Source of the DNA: Marsupella aquatica
Taxonomy: Eukaryota; Marchantiophyta
Reading direction: 5' to 3'
Assembly (NCBI GenBank): GCA_973895155.1
Contig: OZ316898.1
Coordinates: 7,316,001 to 7,380,000, forward strand
Length of the DNA: 64,000 nucleotides
Numbering within the stretch: the stretch's first letter is position 1; each line of letters begins with the position of its first letter. A program made the position numbers and the translations under genes. Of the stretch, positions 46,860-59,085 are shown piece after piece. The notes under the pieces were generated by a model, which made no database searches, was not told where the DNA came from, and saw nothing but the letters and a program-made list of their open reading frames with translations.

Positions 46860-47275
46860 CATCTTTTACATTATGTCATCTGTGCAATGTCATTTTTTTA
46901 CGCATTGACATCTTTTGCACAATGACGTCTTTTCCTTGATGCGCGCCATCTTTGTGTAATGTCTTTTATTTAATGACATCTTTTGCGTAATTATATCTTT
47001 TACTAAACAATATTTTTTTAGTAAGAGTATCTTTGACATAAGACCATGTTTTGGGCAACAACATCTTTTACCCAACTACATCTTTTGTGCAATGCATGGG
47101 GATTGAGCATCTTTGACGTAAGACCATGTTTTGGGCAACAACATCTTTTACCCAACTACATCTTTTGTGCAATGCATGGGGATTGAGCATCTTTGACGTA
47201 AGACCATGTTTTGGGCAACAACATCTTTTAACCAACTACATCTTTTGTGCAATGCATGGGGATTGAACTTGTATG
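46860..47275. repeat. Satellite-like block with three 80-bp units
   Basis: Near-identical units carrying agaccatgttttgggcaaca start at 47041, 47121 and 47201 (80-bp period). The 180 bp to the left are built of degenerate 20-25-bp phrases such as atgacatcttttgcgtaa. The 80-bp unit also contains such sub-repeats, so higher-order units seem to have grown from a short motif. Confidence 0.85.
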
Positions 47276-47681
47276 TATATAGTAGAACGTGCTTCAACAT
47301 TTGACTTTTTGGTATTAAAGTGTATGTTAAACGGGGTCCATGAACTAATTTTCCTTACAGAACCTAAATCTTTCTTGGGAGGTTATGGGGAGGCTGAAAA
47401 TCCCTTGAAATACATCTATGAGTGCGCTTCATTGAAGTATAACTATATAATATTGTGCTTTGTGAAGAAAGAAGCTCCCATGGACTGCCAAGTTGTTCAT
47501 GATGCTCCCATGGAACAATCATGTGTAAACATTGAACATGCTCACATAGTGCACTTTACAGTTGTGTCCAAACGATGACCTGTAATTTGAGTATCACTGG
47601 GCAACCCACTCTTGTATACGCTATTCTTATGTTATAGCCAGTTTTGCATCCATGCTGATTGCATGTTGTCCATGAATTTAA

Positions 47682-47862
47682 GAGGTATTTGCTTTGATTA
47701 ACCCCCAAAATGAAACTTGTTACTTGATAGACCCCGGGAGGTCTATCAACGGTCCAGATCTGATATCAAAAGGTCCATCAATGGTCCAGATTGGAGAAAA
47801 GTATCTGAGGGGGTTGATTAAACAAACTTTTTCAAGAAGGGGGTCTACTAAGCATATGTCTC
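47682..47862. mobile_element. Small Mutator-like MITE (181 bp)
   Basis: It begins gaggtatttgctttgattaa and ends, on the other strand, gagacatatgcttagtagac. It is flanked by an exact 10-bp direct repeat ATGAATTTAA (47672-47681 and 47863-47872). The ends resemble those of the elements at 42807 and 36436, so all three belong to one family. Confidence 0.82.
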
Positions 47863-48111
47863 ATGAATTTAACCAGCCAGGCAAGTTATGAACCCGGGTT
47901 ATGAACATTAGCTTGAATTCTTTTGCCCGATTTCCAATAGACATTCAGGTTTCTTCAAATCTAACACAGGGTCACTTGAAATCTTTTAACGTAATAAGCT
48001 CTTAGTACTATGTCATGATTGTCCAACTGCTGCATTGAGTGAGGGCTCAAATTGATTAGGTGCTTCACCCGGTGGTTGACTTCATTTTTTTTAGCATGTC
48101 ATGCAGCAGCT

Positions 48112-48291
48112 GACGATGTCCAGGATGCGGAGGGAATCCCTCCCAACCAGCAGGGATTGATCTTCGCTGGGATGCTTGCTGAATACAATATTCAAAGAGA
48201 GTCGACTCTGCATCTGGTGTTGTGGCTCAGAAGTATGCAGATTTTCGTGAAGACCTTGGCAGGGAAGACCATCACTCTGGAGGTGGAGAGC
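48112..48291 (+). pseudogene. Polyubiquitin remnant
   Basis: The frame reads [14 protein letters not shown], then skips about eight residues of ubiquitin, and resumes [18 protein letters not shown]. The next unit follows as [19 protein letters not shown] and then diverges completely. The Gly-Gly junction between units is lost (R-S instead of R-G-G). It is therefore part of two head-to-tail ubiquitin units with an internal deletion and substitutions, not a working gene. It lies 0.45 kb upstream of the WAT1-type transporter and is unrelated to it. Confidence 0.88.
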
Positions 48292-48735
48292 CAAGCCAAC
48301 TCCAGTAAGCAAGGAGGATTAAGTTTTTCATGGCGAGAGCTGAGAAAGGAAAATTTCAGACGATGCTATTCACCTGACCCAAACTGGTGGTGTTGAGCAG
48401 CACAAGACACCAGACACCATACAGGTACGATACTGCAAGGCGCACGGGGATAGGTGGTGAAAGTAGCAAGATCGCTGGACTACATTCAAAGCCCAAAAAG
48501 ACTGTCTCACCGGGGGAGAGCAGGGGACATCTTGTCAGCAGGATGGAGGATTTATTCTGGATGGGATAAATGGTTTGACAGGAAAGAAACGGGTGAGATT
48601 GAGAGGTGGGGCGAATCAGGGCTTCTGCAGGAATTTGGTTAAACTTGACTGCTTAGCTTGAGGAGTAATTTTCTTTCGAAACACAGCTGAGATTGGAAGC
48701 CTGTTGAAGGAGGAGGAAGAGCACAATACTAGGAA

Positions 48736-51700
48736 ATGGCTACCGGTAACGCCAACTTTGGGAGCAAGAAATTGGAACCTGGCATACTTTGGAAGGTGCA
48801 TGTTGGGCTAATCCTGGTTCAGGTGGGATATGGGAGCTCCTACGTCATCAGCAAAGTTGCTCTCACTAACGGCGTCAACCCCATTGTTTTTGCGGTCTAT
48901 CGGGATATCATCTGTCTAATTGTCCTGATCCCTCTGGCAATTTTCGCGGAGAGGTCAGTGCTAACTAGCCGTTTCCCTTGCATTCTTCAGCTTCTTTATT
49001 TTTGTTCAGGGTCCTAAGGAGATCTCCTGGCTGAAAGTGTTTGAAGACGAGAAATCAACGCCTCCGAGAGGTCAACTTCATTTTCGCTAATTGAATCTGA
49101 GTCTTCCCAGATTGGCCCAAAGGTCAGCTTGGTAAACTTGACCTGGATGTCAAAGTCGTCCCATTCTTTGTGCTGAAAAGCTGGCTTATGTTCCGACATT
49201 CTCCGAACTCCCATTGTACGAACAAGTAGTTCGTTAGGTCTATTTCCTTACAAATGGTCATCCCATTCGGAAAACGCGTCTTTTTGGTTTCAAGGTTTCT
49301 CCAAAGACTTGGTGTAGAGGTCGAAACAAAACATGATCGTTATGCTCATTGCGTGCAGGACCGGATGCAAGCCAATAGCCAGATGTAACTTAACTTGACA
49401 CTGAATTAATTGGGATTCCTATTATTTGAGATAACCTAAATAGGGAACAGTTCCTCAAAGATTAGATTGCGCCAGATCGCGTGCTAATGATATGTGTTAC
49501 CCAAGGAATTATGTCCTATGTTGGACTTCATAATTGATCGTATTCGTGGAACAAGGAGAGAAACGGTCTCTTCTATTGTACACATTTGTTGTAGGTGAGT
49601 TATAACGAAAGGGATTTTTCTTATTTGTAGATTGATTGTCACAAACTGAATCAGAGAAAACCTCAACATACAAAGAGTCTCTGAACATCTGGAGTCAATA
49701 TGCCTTCCTCGTTATTACGAACAGTTCTTTATGCAATATATCGGGAAAATCTCCTCGCAGTACATACTAGAATCGTTAATGGTTGCACAGTTGACTTTCC
49801 AAGATGATAGTTGAATTTTTCAACTTTTTGGTCCTGGACCTCTCTTGAATTCATGTAAAGTCTGATGTTGTCTACATGCTAAAAAATTACCTCACGTATG
49901 CCGATTGAGGCTTGCTCTTCAATATGTTTACAGAGGAATTTCTTACTCTGGTTGTGGCCACTGACTTGCAGAGGGAAACGTCCTTCTTTGACCCCTGAGA
50001 TCTTTATGTTCCTTGTTGCCCTTGGATTCTTTGGGTGAGCATTTGTCTTAAAGCCCATAACTTGTCTTGTACTGAATCAGAGCAGAATCCTCGAGTAGTG
50101 CAGCTAAGATTTATTCTGAGATTGAAATTGGATTTTTCGATTGCTAGATCTAGCGTCCATCTTGGGCATACATTATTTGTTGTTTGTGTATAAGCTGTTA
50201 AATGAAAATTAGTGGGAAGGTGTTTCATTCCAAAATTATCAGGCTCGTATGTTGGGTTAGATATCATTTTAACTTCATTTTCTTCCTCAGAGCTTTCATT
50301 ACACAGATGCTATCACTGTATGGGTTAATGCTGACCTCTGCAGCTTATGCTTCCACAATATCAGTTCTCACTCCACTCTTTACCTTCATCATCTCGACGT
50401 CATGTGGGTGAGTTAGTCTTTTTCCTCTATACAGCTCTAGCTTTTGATTATATACCCGAGCGTTTGTGTGCCATAACAGTCCCTGGTGGACAAATGCGGC
50501 AATATCCTCTGATTTTAATTGACGGTTTATCATGTTTCCTTTACTTGAATATAACCAAAGACAGATCCAGAAGGGCTTACGATCTGATATTTCTCTCAGG
50601 TTTGAGCAAATTCGATGGAAAAGAGCAGATGGGCTAGCTAAATTAGGGGGCCTAATTAGTGCAATCTTTGGGGCGGTGGTATTGGCCATCTATCTTGGCC
50701 CTGTTGTTATAGGACATCTGAACTCTGGTGTACAAGAAATTTCTTTATCAGATTTGGATATAAGAGGACCTGCTGCAGACACATCATTGTATTCCAGTAT
50801 AGGGCCTTGGCATCTTGGGGTTCTGCTACTTTTTATTGCCGGATTCACCCTGAGCCTCTCCATCAGTATTCAGGTACTTCATGAACCCTAGATTCCTGTT
50901 TAGGGCCTTGTTTGACTGTAATTGGTGAGAATATGCTGGACTGCTTGCTCCATAGTTGTCCGTGCAAATCATGCAAAACTATATTCTAAGCCAACCATGT
51001 CTTTGAAATTTTCTGCTCCAGGCTCCACTTATGGCAAGATACCCAGCTCCAATCTCTGCGTCTGCTTGTGGATATCTGATCGGTGCAACTATGCTTTTCA
51101 CAACAGCTCTCTTCACTGTCAAGGATTGGTCTGATTTGGTGATAACTGAGAGATCAGCGGTGGTCTCGTATGTCTACAACGTGGGTGCCTCCTCAATTCC
51201 TACAGTCCTCTGTTAGTTTACTTTTGTTATCCCAAGGAGCATTAGTTAAAGTCTGTGGGTTTACTTTCATGACTGGAGCCTAGCTTCTGGACTTTGAATG
51301 ACCGCTTACATACCATGCAGGAGCCTGCAGTCCCAAGAGAGATAATGTGCCGCCGTGGCTTGTGTTCAGGGTTTGGTCCCAGCAGCTTTCAACTATACCA
51401 CACTGATATGGTGTGTTCAAAAGGCAGGGCCAGTTCTTGTAGGATCATATATTCCGCTTCAATTGTTCACTGCAGCTGCCCTGGCGTATATATTCCTTGG
51501 TGAAAGTATTCATCTGGGCAGGTATGCTTTCGATCAAGACTTGAACTTTGACATAATCATTTAGTAACCTGGCAGTTTGTTGGTATGTAGAGTATCGTAC
51601 TTGTATTCATGACCCTTCAAAAGGATCGCGTGTACTCTTGAACAATCTTTCATCTTTTTCGCCTTCTCAAACGCTTTGAAATGTTATTTGTGTCCCATCA

Positions 51701-51891
51701 ACTTTTGATTTTGTGTTTTTTGGCGCAGTATTTTGGGAACTGTTCTTATCATCAATGGGCTTGGTTTTATCACTTGGGGACAAGTTAAGGGTCAAACTGA
51801 GGAATCCATCGCATTAAAAATCGCTTCATCGATGGATGGCGTACCAATCACTGCAGCTGCCCAGAGTCTGGACGAACCCCTACTGGGCTAG
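48736..51891 (+). CDS. WAT1-related (EamA/DMT-family) transporter
   Basis: Seven exons join in phase: 48736-48953, 49972-50034, 50291-50407, 50600-50873, 51022-51180, 51370-51521 and 51729-51891, giving about 381 residues. All junctions are GT-AG. The protein has about ten membrane segments in two EamA repeats. The first opens GLILVQVGYGSSYVISKVAL and AVYRDIICLIVLIPLA, the usual plant drug/metabolite transporter start (R in YRxxI), and contains SAAYASTISVLTPLFTFII. The second contains FNYTTLIWCVQKAGPVLVGS, then LGESIHLGSILGTVLIINGL, matching the family's GPVFVAxxxP...LGExxxLGxxxG. A hydrophilic segment separates the halves, and the C-terminal tail ends DEPLLG. It probably sits in the plasma or vacuolar membrane. 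WAT1-like proteins move auxin, amino acids or other metabolites, and the substrate here is unknown. Confidence 0.93.
49014..49350 (-). pseudogene. Antisense coding-looking remnant in transporter intron 1
   Basis: Inside the 1-kb first intron of the WAT1-type gene the minus strand carries a frame of about 80 codons ending at 49014. It has protein-like content (MSEHKPAFQHKEWDDFDIQV, then FGPIWEDSDSISENEVDLSE). Farther upstream on the same strand other frames also look coding (NQKDAFSEWDDHL) but are separated by stops. It is read as a decayed insertion in the intron. No family is recognised. Confidence 0.35.
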
Positions 51892-53144
51892 GCCTCTGCA
51901 CCACATGATGGCTTATCATTTCCGGGTCCAATCGCTATATTTGGGCGTCTCAAACCTCTTGAGTTTTGCCTCCGGTCATGGTTAAGGTTGTTTTCTGGAA
52001 CCAAACTGGCGGACACAAATTAGCTTGTCCACATACTTGTGACCGCAGTCCAAAACTGGTACATTCAGGCGAGGGATCTTTTTGCGGACCTAAAGGTTTG
52101 AGACGCCTTATTATTGAATCAAGTCAGGAAGGAATGCCCTTCACACAGAAAACATCAAATGGCAGTAAATTGATGTTTATTGTGACAAAGGTGCCATGAA
52201 GCAACGGTTTTACCAGTAATTTCCGATAGAAACATACTTTTATGGCCTAGGTTGAGAGTGAAGCCTTTAGATCTAACTTGGCCTGCCTCACTTAACTTTT
52301 GGGGTGCAGGGAATGGAGACAAATCATAATAAGGAATGTTTTTCTTGTTTTTCTGTAGTCACCCATATTTATAGGTAGTCAGGGTAGTCACAATGATCAT
52401 CTATGTAACCATTTTCTGCTGGCTGACACTGCTTTCTTTGAGCCCTTGATGGCTTGAAATTTGTTTAGACAACCTCATGTAACATAGAAAAGATACTTTC
52501 CGTTCAGGCAGGCATTTTCAAAGGTCCATACTTTGGAATAGAATTACAAATTACTTCAACGATCAGACATTGATTCTGTACCTGTCCGACTGTGTTTCCG
52601 GGGTAAGTGGTGGAGCAATGATGAATATCTCCAAATGAGATTCTCTGTCATTTCCTGCGCTTGTGGGCTTTCTCTTTGCTCACTTCTTTTGAATCGTTAG
52701 TTTAGTTTACTCTTTCTTGGTTTTTAAGGGTTTCTCTTTGCTCACTTCTTTTGAATTTGGTTGTTGTCTGGTTTGGACCTCTATTTTTGTTCTTTGTACT
52801 CTGTTTGGCCTTTTCAGTTTGTATTGTTTTCTATAGGTACACTCAAATATCTGTGTTTCGCAAAATTTAATCCTGGACCAGAGGGATTTGTTTTCCCCAT
52901 CGTGGGTTGTGTAACAAGGGCTCTCACGTTCCACACAAAATTCTCACTGACGCGCTGCTTTTGGAAAAACACTTCACTTTTGAGAATGATGCCACTATTA
53001 GTATTTCCAGGTGCCTGGACCAACTGTAAAACATGCAGATTTTTGGCAGACTTGCAAATCTGGTTTTTGGTGGACATGTGCTTTTATTTTGACAGCTTTT
53101 GGATCTCTGTCTAAGCTCAAATCTTTCCGACATGTTCATCAGTG
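51892..53144. other. Intergenic between transporter and transferase
   Basis: This holds the 3' flank of the transporter. A 25-bp phrase (tttctctttgctcacttctt) occurs at about 52.67 and 52.73 kb. There is no supported gene; the frame at 52761-53114 (+) has no motif. Confidence 0.5.
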
Positions 53145-53462
53145 ATCCCAAGACTTCTTACCATAATCGAGCCTACTCCCTAGACTTCTCACAAAAATCC
53201 AGATCGAAAATGAAGATCTCTCCACATCGGAGTTTTATTGTCAGCTTAACTTTCCCTAGTCCCAGGACTTATCATTCAAATCTCTCTCCGCATCGGACTT
53301 CGATTGTTAGTCTAAATATCTGTAATCCCAGGACTTCCCACAACAATCGAGATCGAAAATTAAGTTCTCTCCACATCCGACTTCTGTTGTCAGTCTAACT
53401 TGTTCTAATCCCAGGAGCTTCTCATCGAAATCTCTGTCCACCGGACTTCGATTGTTAGACTG
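53145..53462. repeat. Imperfect tandem repeat upstream of the GST gene
   Basis: About four loose copies of a 65-80-bp unit containing cccaggactt, aatcgagatcgaaaat, tctctccacatcggacttc and attgtcagtctaa. The array ends about 280 bp before the GST start codon, so it lies in or near its promoter. Confidence 0.65.
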
Positions 53463-53741
53463 TAACAAGCGAAGTCCATTGTGGAGAGAGAATTAGCAGT
53501 CAGCAAGATCAAGTCCTGAAGATTACTGGTCCCGGTCCTAATCGTATTCTTAGAAGTTGGAGCAGATATGGAAAAGTTAAAGAAGAAAATGACTTGATTA
53601 TGTCATTCGAGGAGTACATAGAAATTGTTGCCTGCGGTTTCTCTGCCTCGCGCATAAAGGGATCCACAGTCCCTCAGTTCTTCAGTTCTATTTTCACTAG
53701 CAATTACCAGCAGCTTTCAATTGAAGTTCTGCAGACACACC

Positions 53742-54542
53742 ATGGAGTCGAGCACTGCACCAAACCCCTCTCCGTCACCTTCCTCGGGTGTGGGTGTCCC
53801 CACCCTCCACCATCTCTCCTCCTCACAGTCCCTGCGCATCCTCTGGGCTCTCGAGGAGCTCGTCGCAGCCAACCCCAGCTTCACATACAAGCTTGAATTG
53901 CACCCTCGTGTGAAGGCACGGGCGCCGAAGGAGTTGCAATCCATCCATCCTCTCGGCCTCTCGCCCATCCTCGTCATCGAGCCACCGCCACAAACTTCCG
54001 CCGGCTCTCCAGACGAAGAACGCACTGTGGTCACCGAGAGCCGTCTCATCTTGCAGTATCTTGCGGATCATTACAGTGACGGACTATGGGAGCCGCAGAG
54101 CCGAAAGGATAAGGTGCGGAACACCTATTTTCAGGAGTTTGCGAACGCGACGCTGGGGCCCAAGATGTCGACCGTCCTCCACTTTGAGGTCATCCCAGCA
54201 CTCCTCCCCTTCTTTGTTCGCCCCTTAGCTTCACTCCTATTCAATGGCGTCGCTTCCATCATCAAAAAAGATCTAGAGAGGCCGTTCCAGCTTATGGAAG
54301 GTGCTCTGGCCGATAGCGAGGCTGCTGGGGAGCAAAACAACTGGTTCGCGGGCGAAAACATCGGCTTGGCGGATTTTTGCCTCTCTTGGCCGATGGATTT
54401 GTCCACTCAGAGGGGCTACTTTGATGCATCGAAATACCCGAGGATCGCTGCGTGGTTGAGTAGAGTGCATGAGAGAGATGCTTATCTTCAGGCTAAGAAG
54501 AAAGGCGGGACTTATGATTTGGTTACGTTCGATTGGAAATAG
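53742..54542 (+). CDS. Glutathione S-transferase, Gtt1-like, intronless (266 aa)
   Basis: A cytosolic enzyme that conjugates glutathione to electrophiles or reduces peroxides. The ATG at 53742 is the first in the frame. The thioredoxin-fold N-terminal domain (about residues 20-115) opens LHHLSSSQSLRILWALEEL, where Ser residues take the place of the catalytic Ser/Tyr/Cys. It has the cis-Pro segment HPLGLSPIL (Pro75) and the glutathione-binding Glu-Ser pair TES (Glu99-Ser100). The helical C-terminal domain includes PFFVRPLASLLF and the N-capping region IGLADF (Asp211), then YPRIAAWLSRVHERDAYLQA near the end. This layout resembles bacterial and fungal Gtt1-type GSTs rather than plant tau or phi classes. 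The coding sequence is one GC-rich exon, unlike the intron-rich neighbours. A TATA-like cataaaggg lies about 90 bp upstream. Confidence 0.9.
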   Translation: MESSTAPNPSPSPSSGVGVPTLHHLSSSQSLRILWALEELVAANPSFTYKLELHPRVKARAPKELQSIHPLGLSPILVIEPPPQTSAGSPDEERTVVTESRLILQYLADHYSDGLWEPQSRKDKVRNTYFQEFANATLGPKMSTVLHFEVIPALLPFFVRPLASLLFNGVASIIKKDLERPFQLMEGALADSEAAGEQNNWFAGENIGLADFCLSWPMDLSTQRGYFDASKYPRIAAWLSRVHERDAYLQAKKKGGTYDLVTFDWK

Positions 54543-57500
54543 ATTTAGTTTTGTTGCGGGTGGCTTGGTTTGAGGTTCCATCGCTTGATGGTCGATGAAA
54601 TTCTTTGACTGATGGTAGGAATGGCGGATTTTGAACGAATTGAACGTGGCTTCTCGTCCCGCGGCCTTAGGGAAAACGTTCTATGTAAAATGCTGTACAG
54701 TAGCTGTCAAATACGTTTGGTTTTGCCTTGGCAGAGGCAGGAGACCTCCGATGTTTGTGCTAGGCGTATTTGATTTTCCGAAGCTAAGAACGAATTGGAG
54801 GGTCAATCGGTCACTCAATCTTTCTTGGCTGCTTTACTTCTTCTGATTGTTTGTCTATTAAGTGGATGATTTCTTAACATTCTGCATTCTGAGTCATTCA
54901 TTTGATTCTTAAATGCCTTGAAACCATCCTTGTGGAGGAGTTAGAAGAATATATGCTTGAATTTATGTACAGAGTTGTATTGAAGTCCTTTCTGTGTGAA
55001 CGATTAGTGGTTGCAAGGGAAGTTCTATGGTTTGTGTGCGGGTTTCAAGGCACCAATGCAGCCTTAAGATCACCGGCCCGTTCACTTGCGACTTCAGGGC
55101 CTAGATCACAACCCCTAGTTTCGTCGCCGAAATGCATAGCCCAGGGACTTTCCAGAGGCCTTCTGGGGCAAGAATTTGTTGAATACCTATGAGGAAAGGA
55201 CACCCCTCGACCACAAATTAGGATCTGCTTTCGCGTGTGATGTAAGTCTCCGCTGGTCTTTCAACCCTATGTAGCATTGGAGACTAAATCACGCTGGAAG
55301 CAAGTTTCTGTGACTATTGGAGAGTATCACACGCTAAGCAAGTTTTTATTCTGAACAATCACATAGAACAGTAGCTTCTATTTCATTCTAGTGCCAGAAG
55401 AATCAAACTGAATTGTGGAACAATGGTTTAGAATAGAGGATAAAGAAAGCCATGACAACGACCTGGGACATTCTGAAGGAAGTGTAAAAGTCTGAGAACG
55501 AAGTAGTGTTGTAAGGAATTGTGAGTCCTGTGTGTGTGTCTCAAATGTGTGTATGTCTCTCATGGCAAAAAAAGGCAGTCTCAAAAGCGCACCACAGCTT
55601 AGAAGGATTTGACAGAGAAGTCCGAAGTCTCAAAAATCTATCAAAGCACACAAGGATTTGAGAAACGGTCTTAAAAGCCCAAATGGATTTGAGAGAGATG
55701 TCCCACGGCCGTTTCTAAGCTCAGAAGGATGGATTGAATGAGTACCAACTTTGCGAAGTATTGTTTTGAGTAGGAGACATGAACCACGAAGCTTCTAATT
55801 TATGTCACGGAACAGTGAGGCTTTCAAAATGAGCAAGAAGCCAGCCTACTTTAAGTTGGACCACATCGGTTATTGAAGCATTGTAGGTTTCAAAGTACCA
55901 CAATGAGTTTCGGAAAGTTCTCACCAACTGTCAAAATTGAACCTGGATAGCAGAAAGCAATGAGCAGGAAACTACTCTCCGTCCCTCAACATGATCCCTT
56001 TCCACAATCCAAGATGCTTGCTTGTGAGCTGCACCCACAAGAGATCAATTCCGGCCAGGTTCAAGCTTACGAGCCTAATATTTACTCTTGTAAAAGGCGT
56101 TCTTCGCATTCTCGAACAGAACAACTTCCTTCTATCTAACAAGCACACCGTGACCAGCTCAAGAAAATTATTGCATGGTCCTTGGCCATGCCTCAACTGG
56201 AGCTGAGCCCCTGCTTATGTTGACCAATCGACCCCTCGAATCAACCATTGCAGCTGGAGAGAGAGACGAGATGAAATGAAAATTCATCAAATGTCCAAAT
56301 GGTACTTCACTGTTTATGAATTCAACCACAAGAGGAGGACAAATCTATCGAACCAGTAAATTTTGTCGTTCAGAGCAAAGCAAGAAGGCTTTCATGCATA
56401 CACTCTAGATTTAATAACCTTGTCAGTGGGGCACATCGGCCGAGACAACCCTATACACTTGACTAAGAGAACGATGAATACAAATCTTCCATTCGTAGAG
56501 CGTTCTGCACAGTGCATAGCAGAGAGGACACCTCCATCAGAGGTATCAGAATCTGCAGAAACTGCTTGTGAGTTGAGAGTTTCCAACCAGGCTCTGATTG
56601 AATTACTAATAAGACCATTCATCACCTCGTGCAGTACATTCTAAGATTCTAGCCAGCGCCAGTCATGTTAATGAGAACCTTCAAGGCCAAACCCCTAAAT
56701 CTCAGTTTCTGCTACTCACTTCTCATGAAAGCCAGCTGTCACGACGTTCATTTAACGATGCGGAGAATACATGAAAAGGGTTGTAATCCAATCTGGACAT
56801 GGGATTTCAAATGGTACCATTTGACCTGGGCATGATATCTAAAATAGAGGATATACCTCTGGATCACGTGGATTCCTCAATTCCTTCTACAGCAAAGTAA
56901 GGTACATGTTCCAATTGCACAATTGTGAAGGAGCTCCCGTAAATCTCCCGTCCTGAACTTTGGTCCAGAGTTCCCGTGACGATGCAGTAACTGTGAAAAG
57001 AGAAGATACAGCATTCAAGGAGAGAAACGGCTTTGGTTGCAGAGGCAAATCCGAAGCCACATGCATGTTGATGAAGTGTCTAAGGGCAAACGATAGTGCA
57101 GAATCCTCTTGACAAGCCCCAGTATTTGAATATAAACGCTCCAAACCTGGATATGGTAGGAGCTTGTCGGATCCGAAATCTGCCTGGGTAGGTAGGTTCC
57201 AGAGGAAAATCCTTTATACAATTTGGCAGATCAAATAACTCCAAAATCTGCTTGGGCGGATAAATTACAGAACTAAGCTCAGAATCTCTTTGAAGTAAAC
57301 CTCAGATACACCTGCTTGGCACCCATAGCTACCGATTTAGAAGAAAGGAAAGGGTTCGATTAGGTCGACCCGACTTAGCTGATTAGATGAAGGTTGGCTG
57401 TGGAGAAATGTATCAGTGGGAAGAGACAGGGACACATCTGCAATGAAGTCGCTCTTTTGTTACTAGGACGTCTACGATTCATGGGGTGCAGATTCCATGC

Positions 57501-59030
57501 ATGGACTCTCTTCCTTTCTGGGTTCTGGGTCACTGGTGTTGCCAACTTCCCAGAACCAGCAGGTGAAGACAAGACTTGACCATGGCCGTCACCGAGTTGA
57601 ACACGATAGAGCATCGCCGCTCCTGAAGAGCACAGAGAGTTTTCACACAGAAGCTTATCCCCTCCAAGCAATGTCGCTTCAATCTGGTCCAAAAAAAATT
57701 CCTAGTCGTCTTGCGAACCATTAATCCCTCCGACCCAATCACATCACCGCACGAGCAGAGGGATGAGAGATATGAAGCTAATACTCTTCCGAGTGATGCA
57801 AGTCAGATCGACCTCTTCGTCCTCCCTCGCCCGCCACTTCTCTTCGGGAAGTAAACAATGTCCCGACTTCAATAACCCAATTCAATGTTCTGTCCCTGTA
57901 TCTCTCCAGCTCAAGAGTAGATCAATGTACCTGTCCGTGCATGCGTCCCTTGGTAATAGAATCCCCCACCCCTCATGCAAGAAAGTGCAAAATCCGGAAA
58001 TAAAGAAAGGAATAGAGGTTTCTGAGGAAAGAAAGGCACAGAGCTGTAATCTGTGCAATTCTCACTGGCTGCTGCCCTGCTGAACTAAATGTCTTGACCA
58101 TCATGCCCAGAGAGAAGCGACGGCACAGGAGCTCCCTGCCCTTGTTCTTGCGACTAAAATCAAGCATGGAATGAAACCCTCATGACCTCGATAAACCCTC
58201 ATCCCATTGCGAGCCATGATGTCCCCCAACTTATGCGTGTAACGTTCTCCCTCTCTTGGTTTAAACTGGGCCCCATATTAAATTGACACTAGTGCCCTTC
58301 AATACAGCCCCTCGCCTCCACAACGTTGCAGTATTGTTCGTTCGTTCCCGCTATCTCTGCTCCGCTTCTCTCCCTCTTGTCACGTGGAACTGAAATGGCA
58401 CTTGCCCTTCATCCTTGTCGTACCTTTGACCTTCACCTTCACCTTCACCCTCGACAGACAGCAGCCACGTCCATACTCAATGGGTCATGTCCAATTGGAA
58501 TTTCAACTCAAGAAATTGAACCGAATCATCCATATTCTAAAGATGCATTCCTCGTGTCCTCGTGTCCTCGTGTCCGAGAAATTGTATTTTGCAGAAAATC
58601 CACTTGACCACTTTCTCACAACCTTTGCAAGTCTTGATCAAACATTAAGGGCGATCATGCGAGCCACACAGTACCACTCCTCTCACTCTACATTGAATTC
58701 AGTACACTGAAGTATCGATGAGGCAGGGGGGACAGAACAAAACGAGTGCGATACGAGAGTTGACGACACAGGCAGCTCATCCAGTTTCAGAATGAATGTC
58801 TGATTGTGCCGAAGAACCTGAATGAATCGACATGAGCAACTACAATAGCAGCAGCAGCAGCAGGACGATAATTCCAAGAAACGCAGGCAAGCCCAATTGT
58901 TGCCCAAGAAATTGTTGCAGCTCAAGAAATTGTAAAGATGATGGTCCCTGTCGCTCATGCACACTTTGCTTGGCTTTCCAGTTTCCTTCAAGGCAGTTAA
59001 CCCATGGTCCTTGAGGTTTGTTAACCCCAT
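54543..59030. other. Gene-free stretch
   Basis: No gene is supported over 4.5 kb. A loose repeat of aaggatttgag(a)-like phrases lies at about 55.56-55.74 kb. Several 90-110-codon frames (for example 56363-56644 and 57763-58083, +) have no motif or splice context. Confidence 0.5.
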
Positions 59031-59085
59031 CAGTCATGAGTCACCCATATCAGTTATGAGTCACCCATATCAGTCATGAGTCACC
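59031..59085. repeat. Three copies of a 20-bp unit
   Basis: cagtcatgagtcacccatat is repeated head to tail (59031, 59051, 59071; the third is incomplete). A short palindrome around ctcagcaactaagctgag follows near 59.14 kb. Confidence 0.92.

Noticed and set aside
46342-46862. Overlapping 113- and 141-codon minus-strand frames
   Set aside because: They overlap in different frames over repeat-derived sequence and show no motif.
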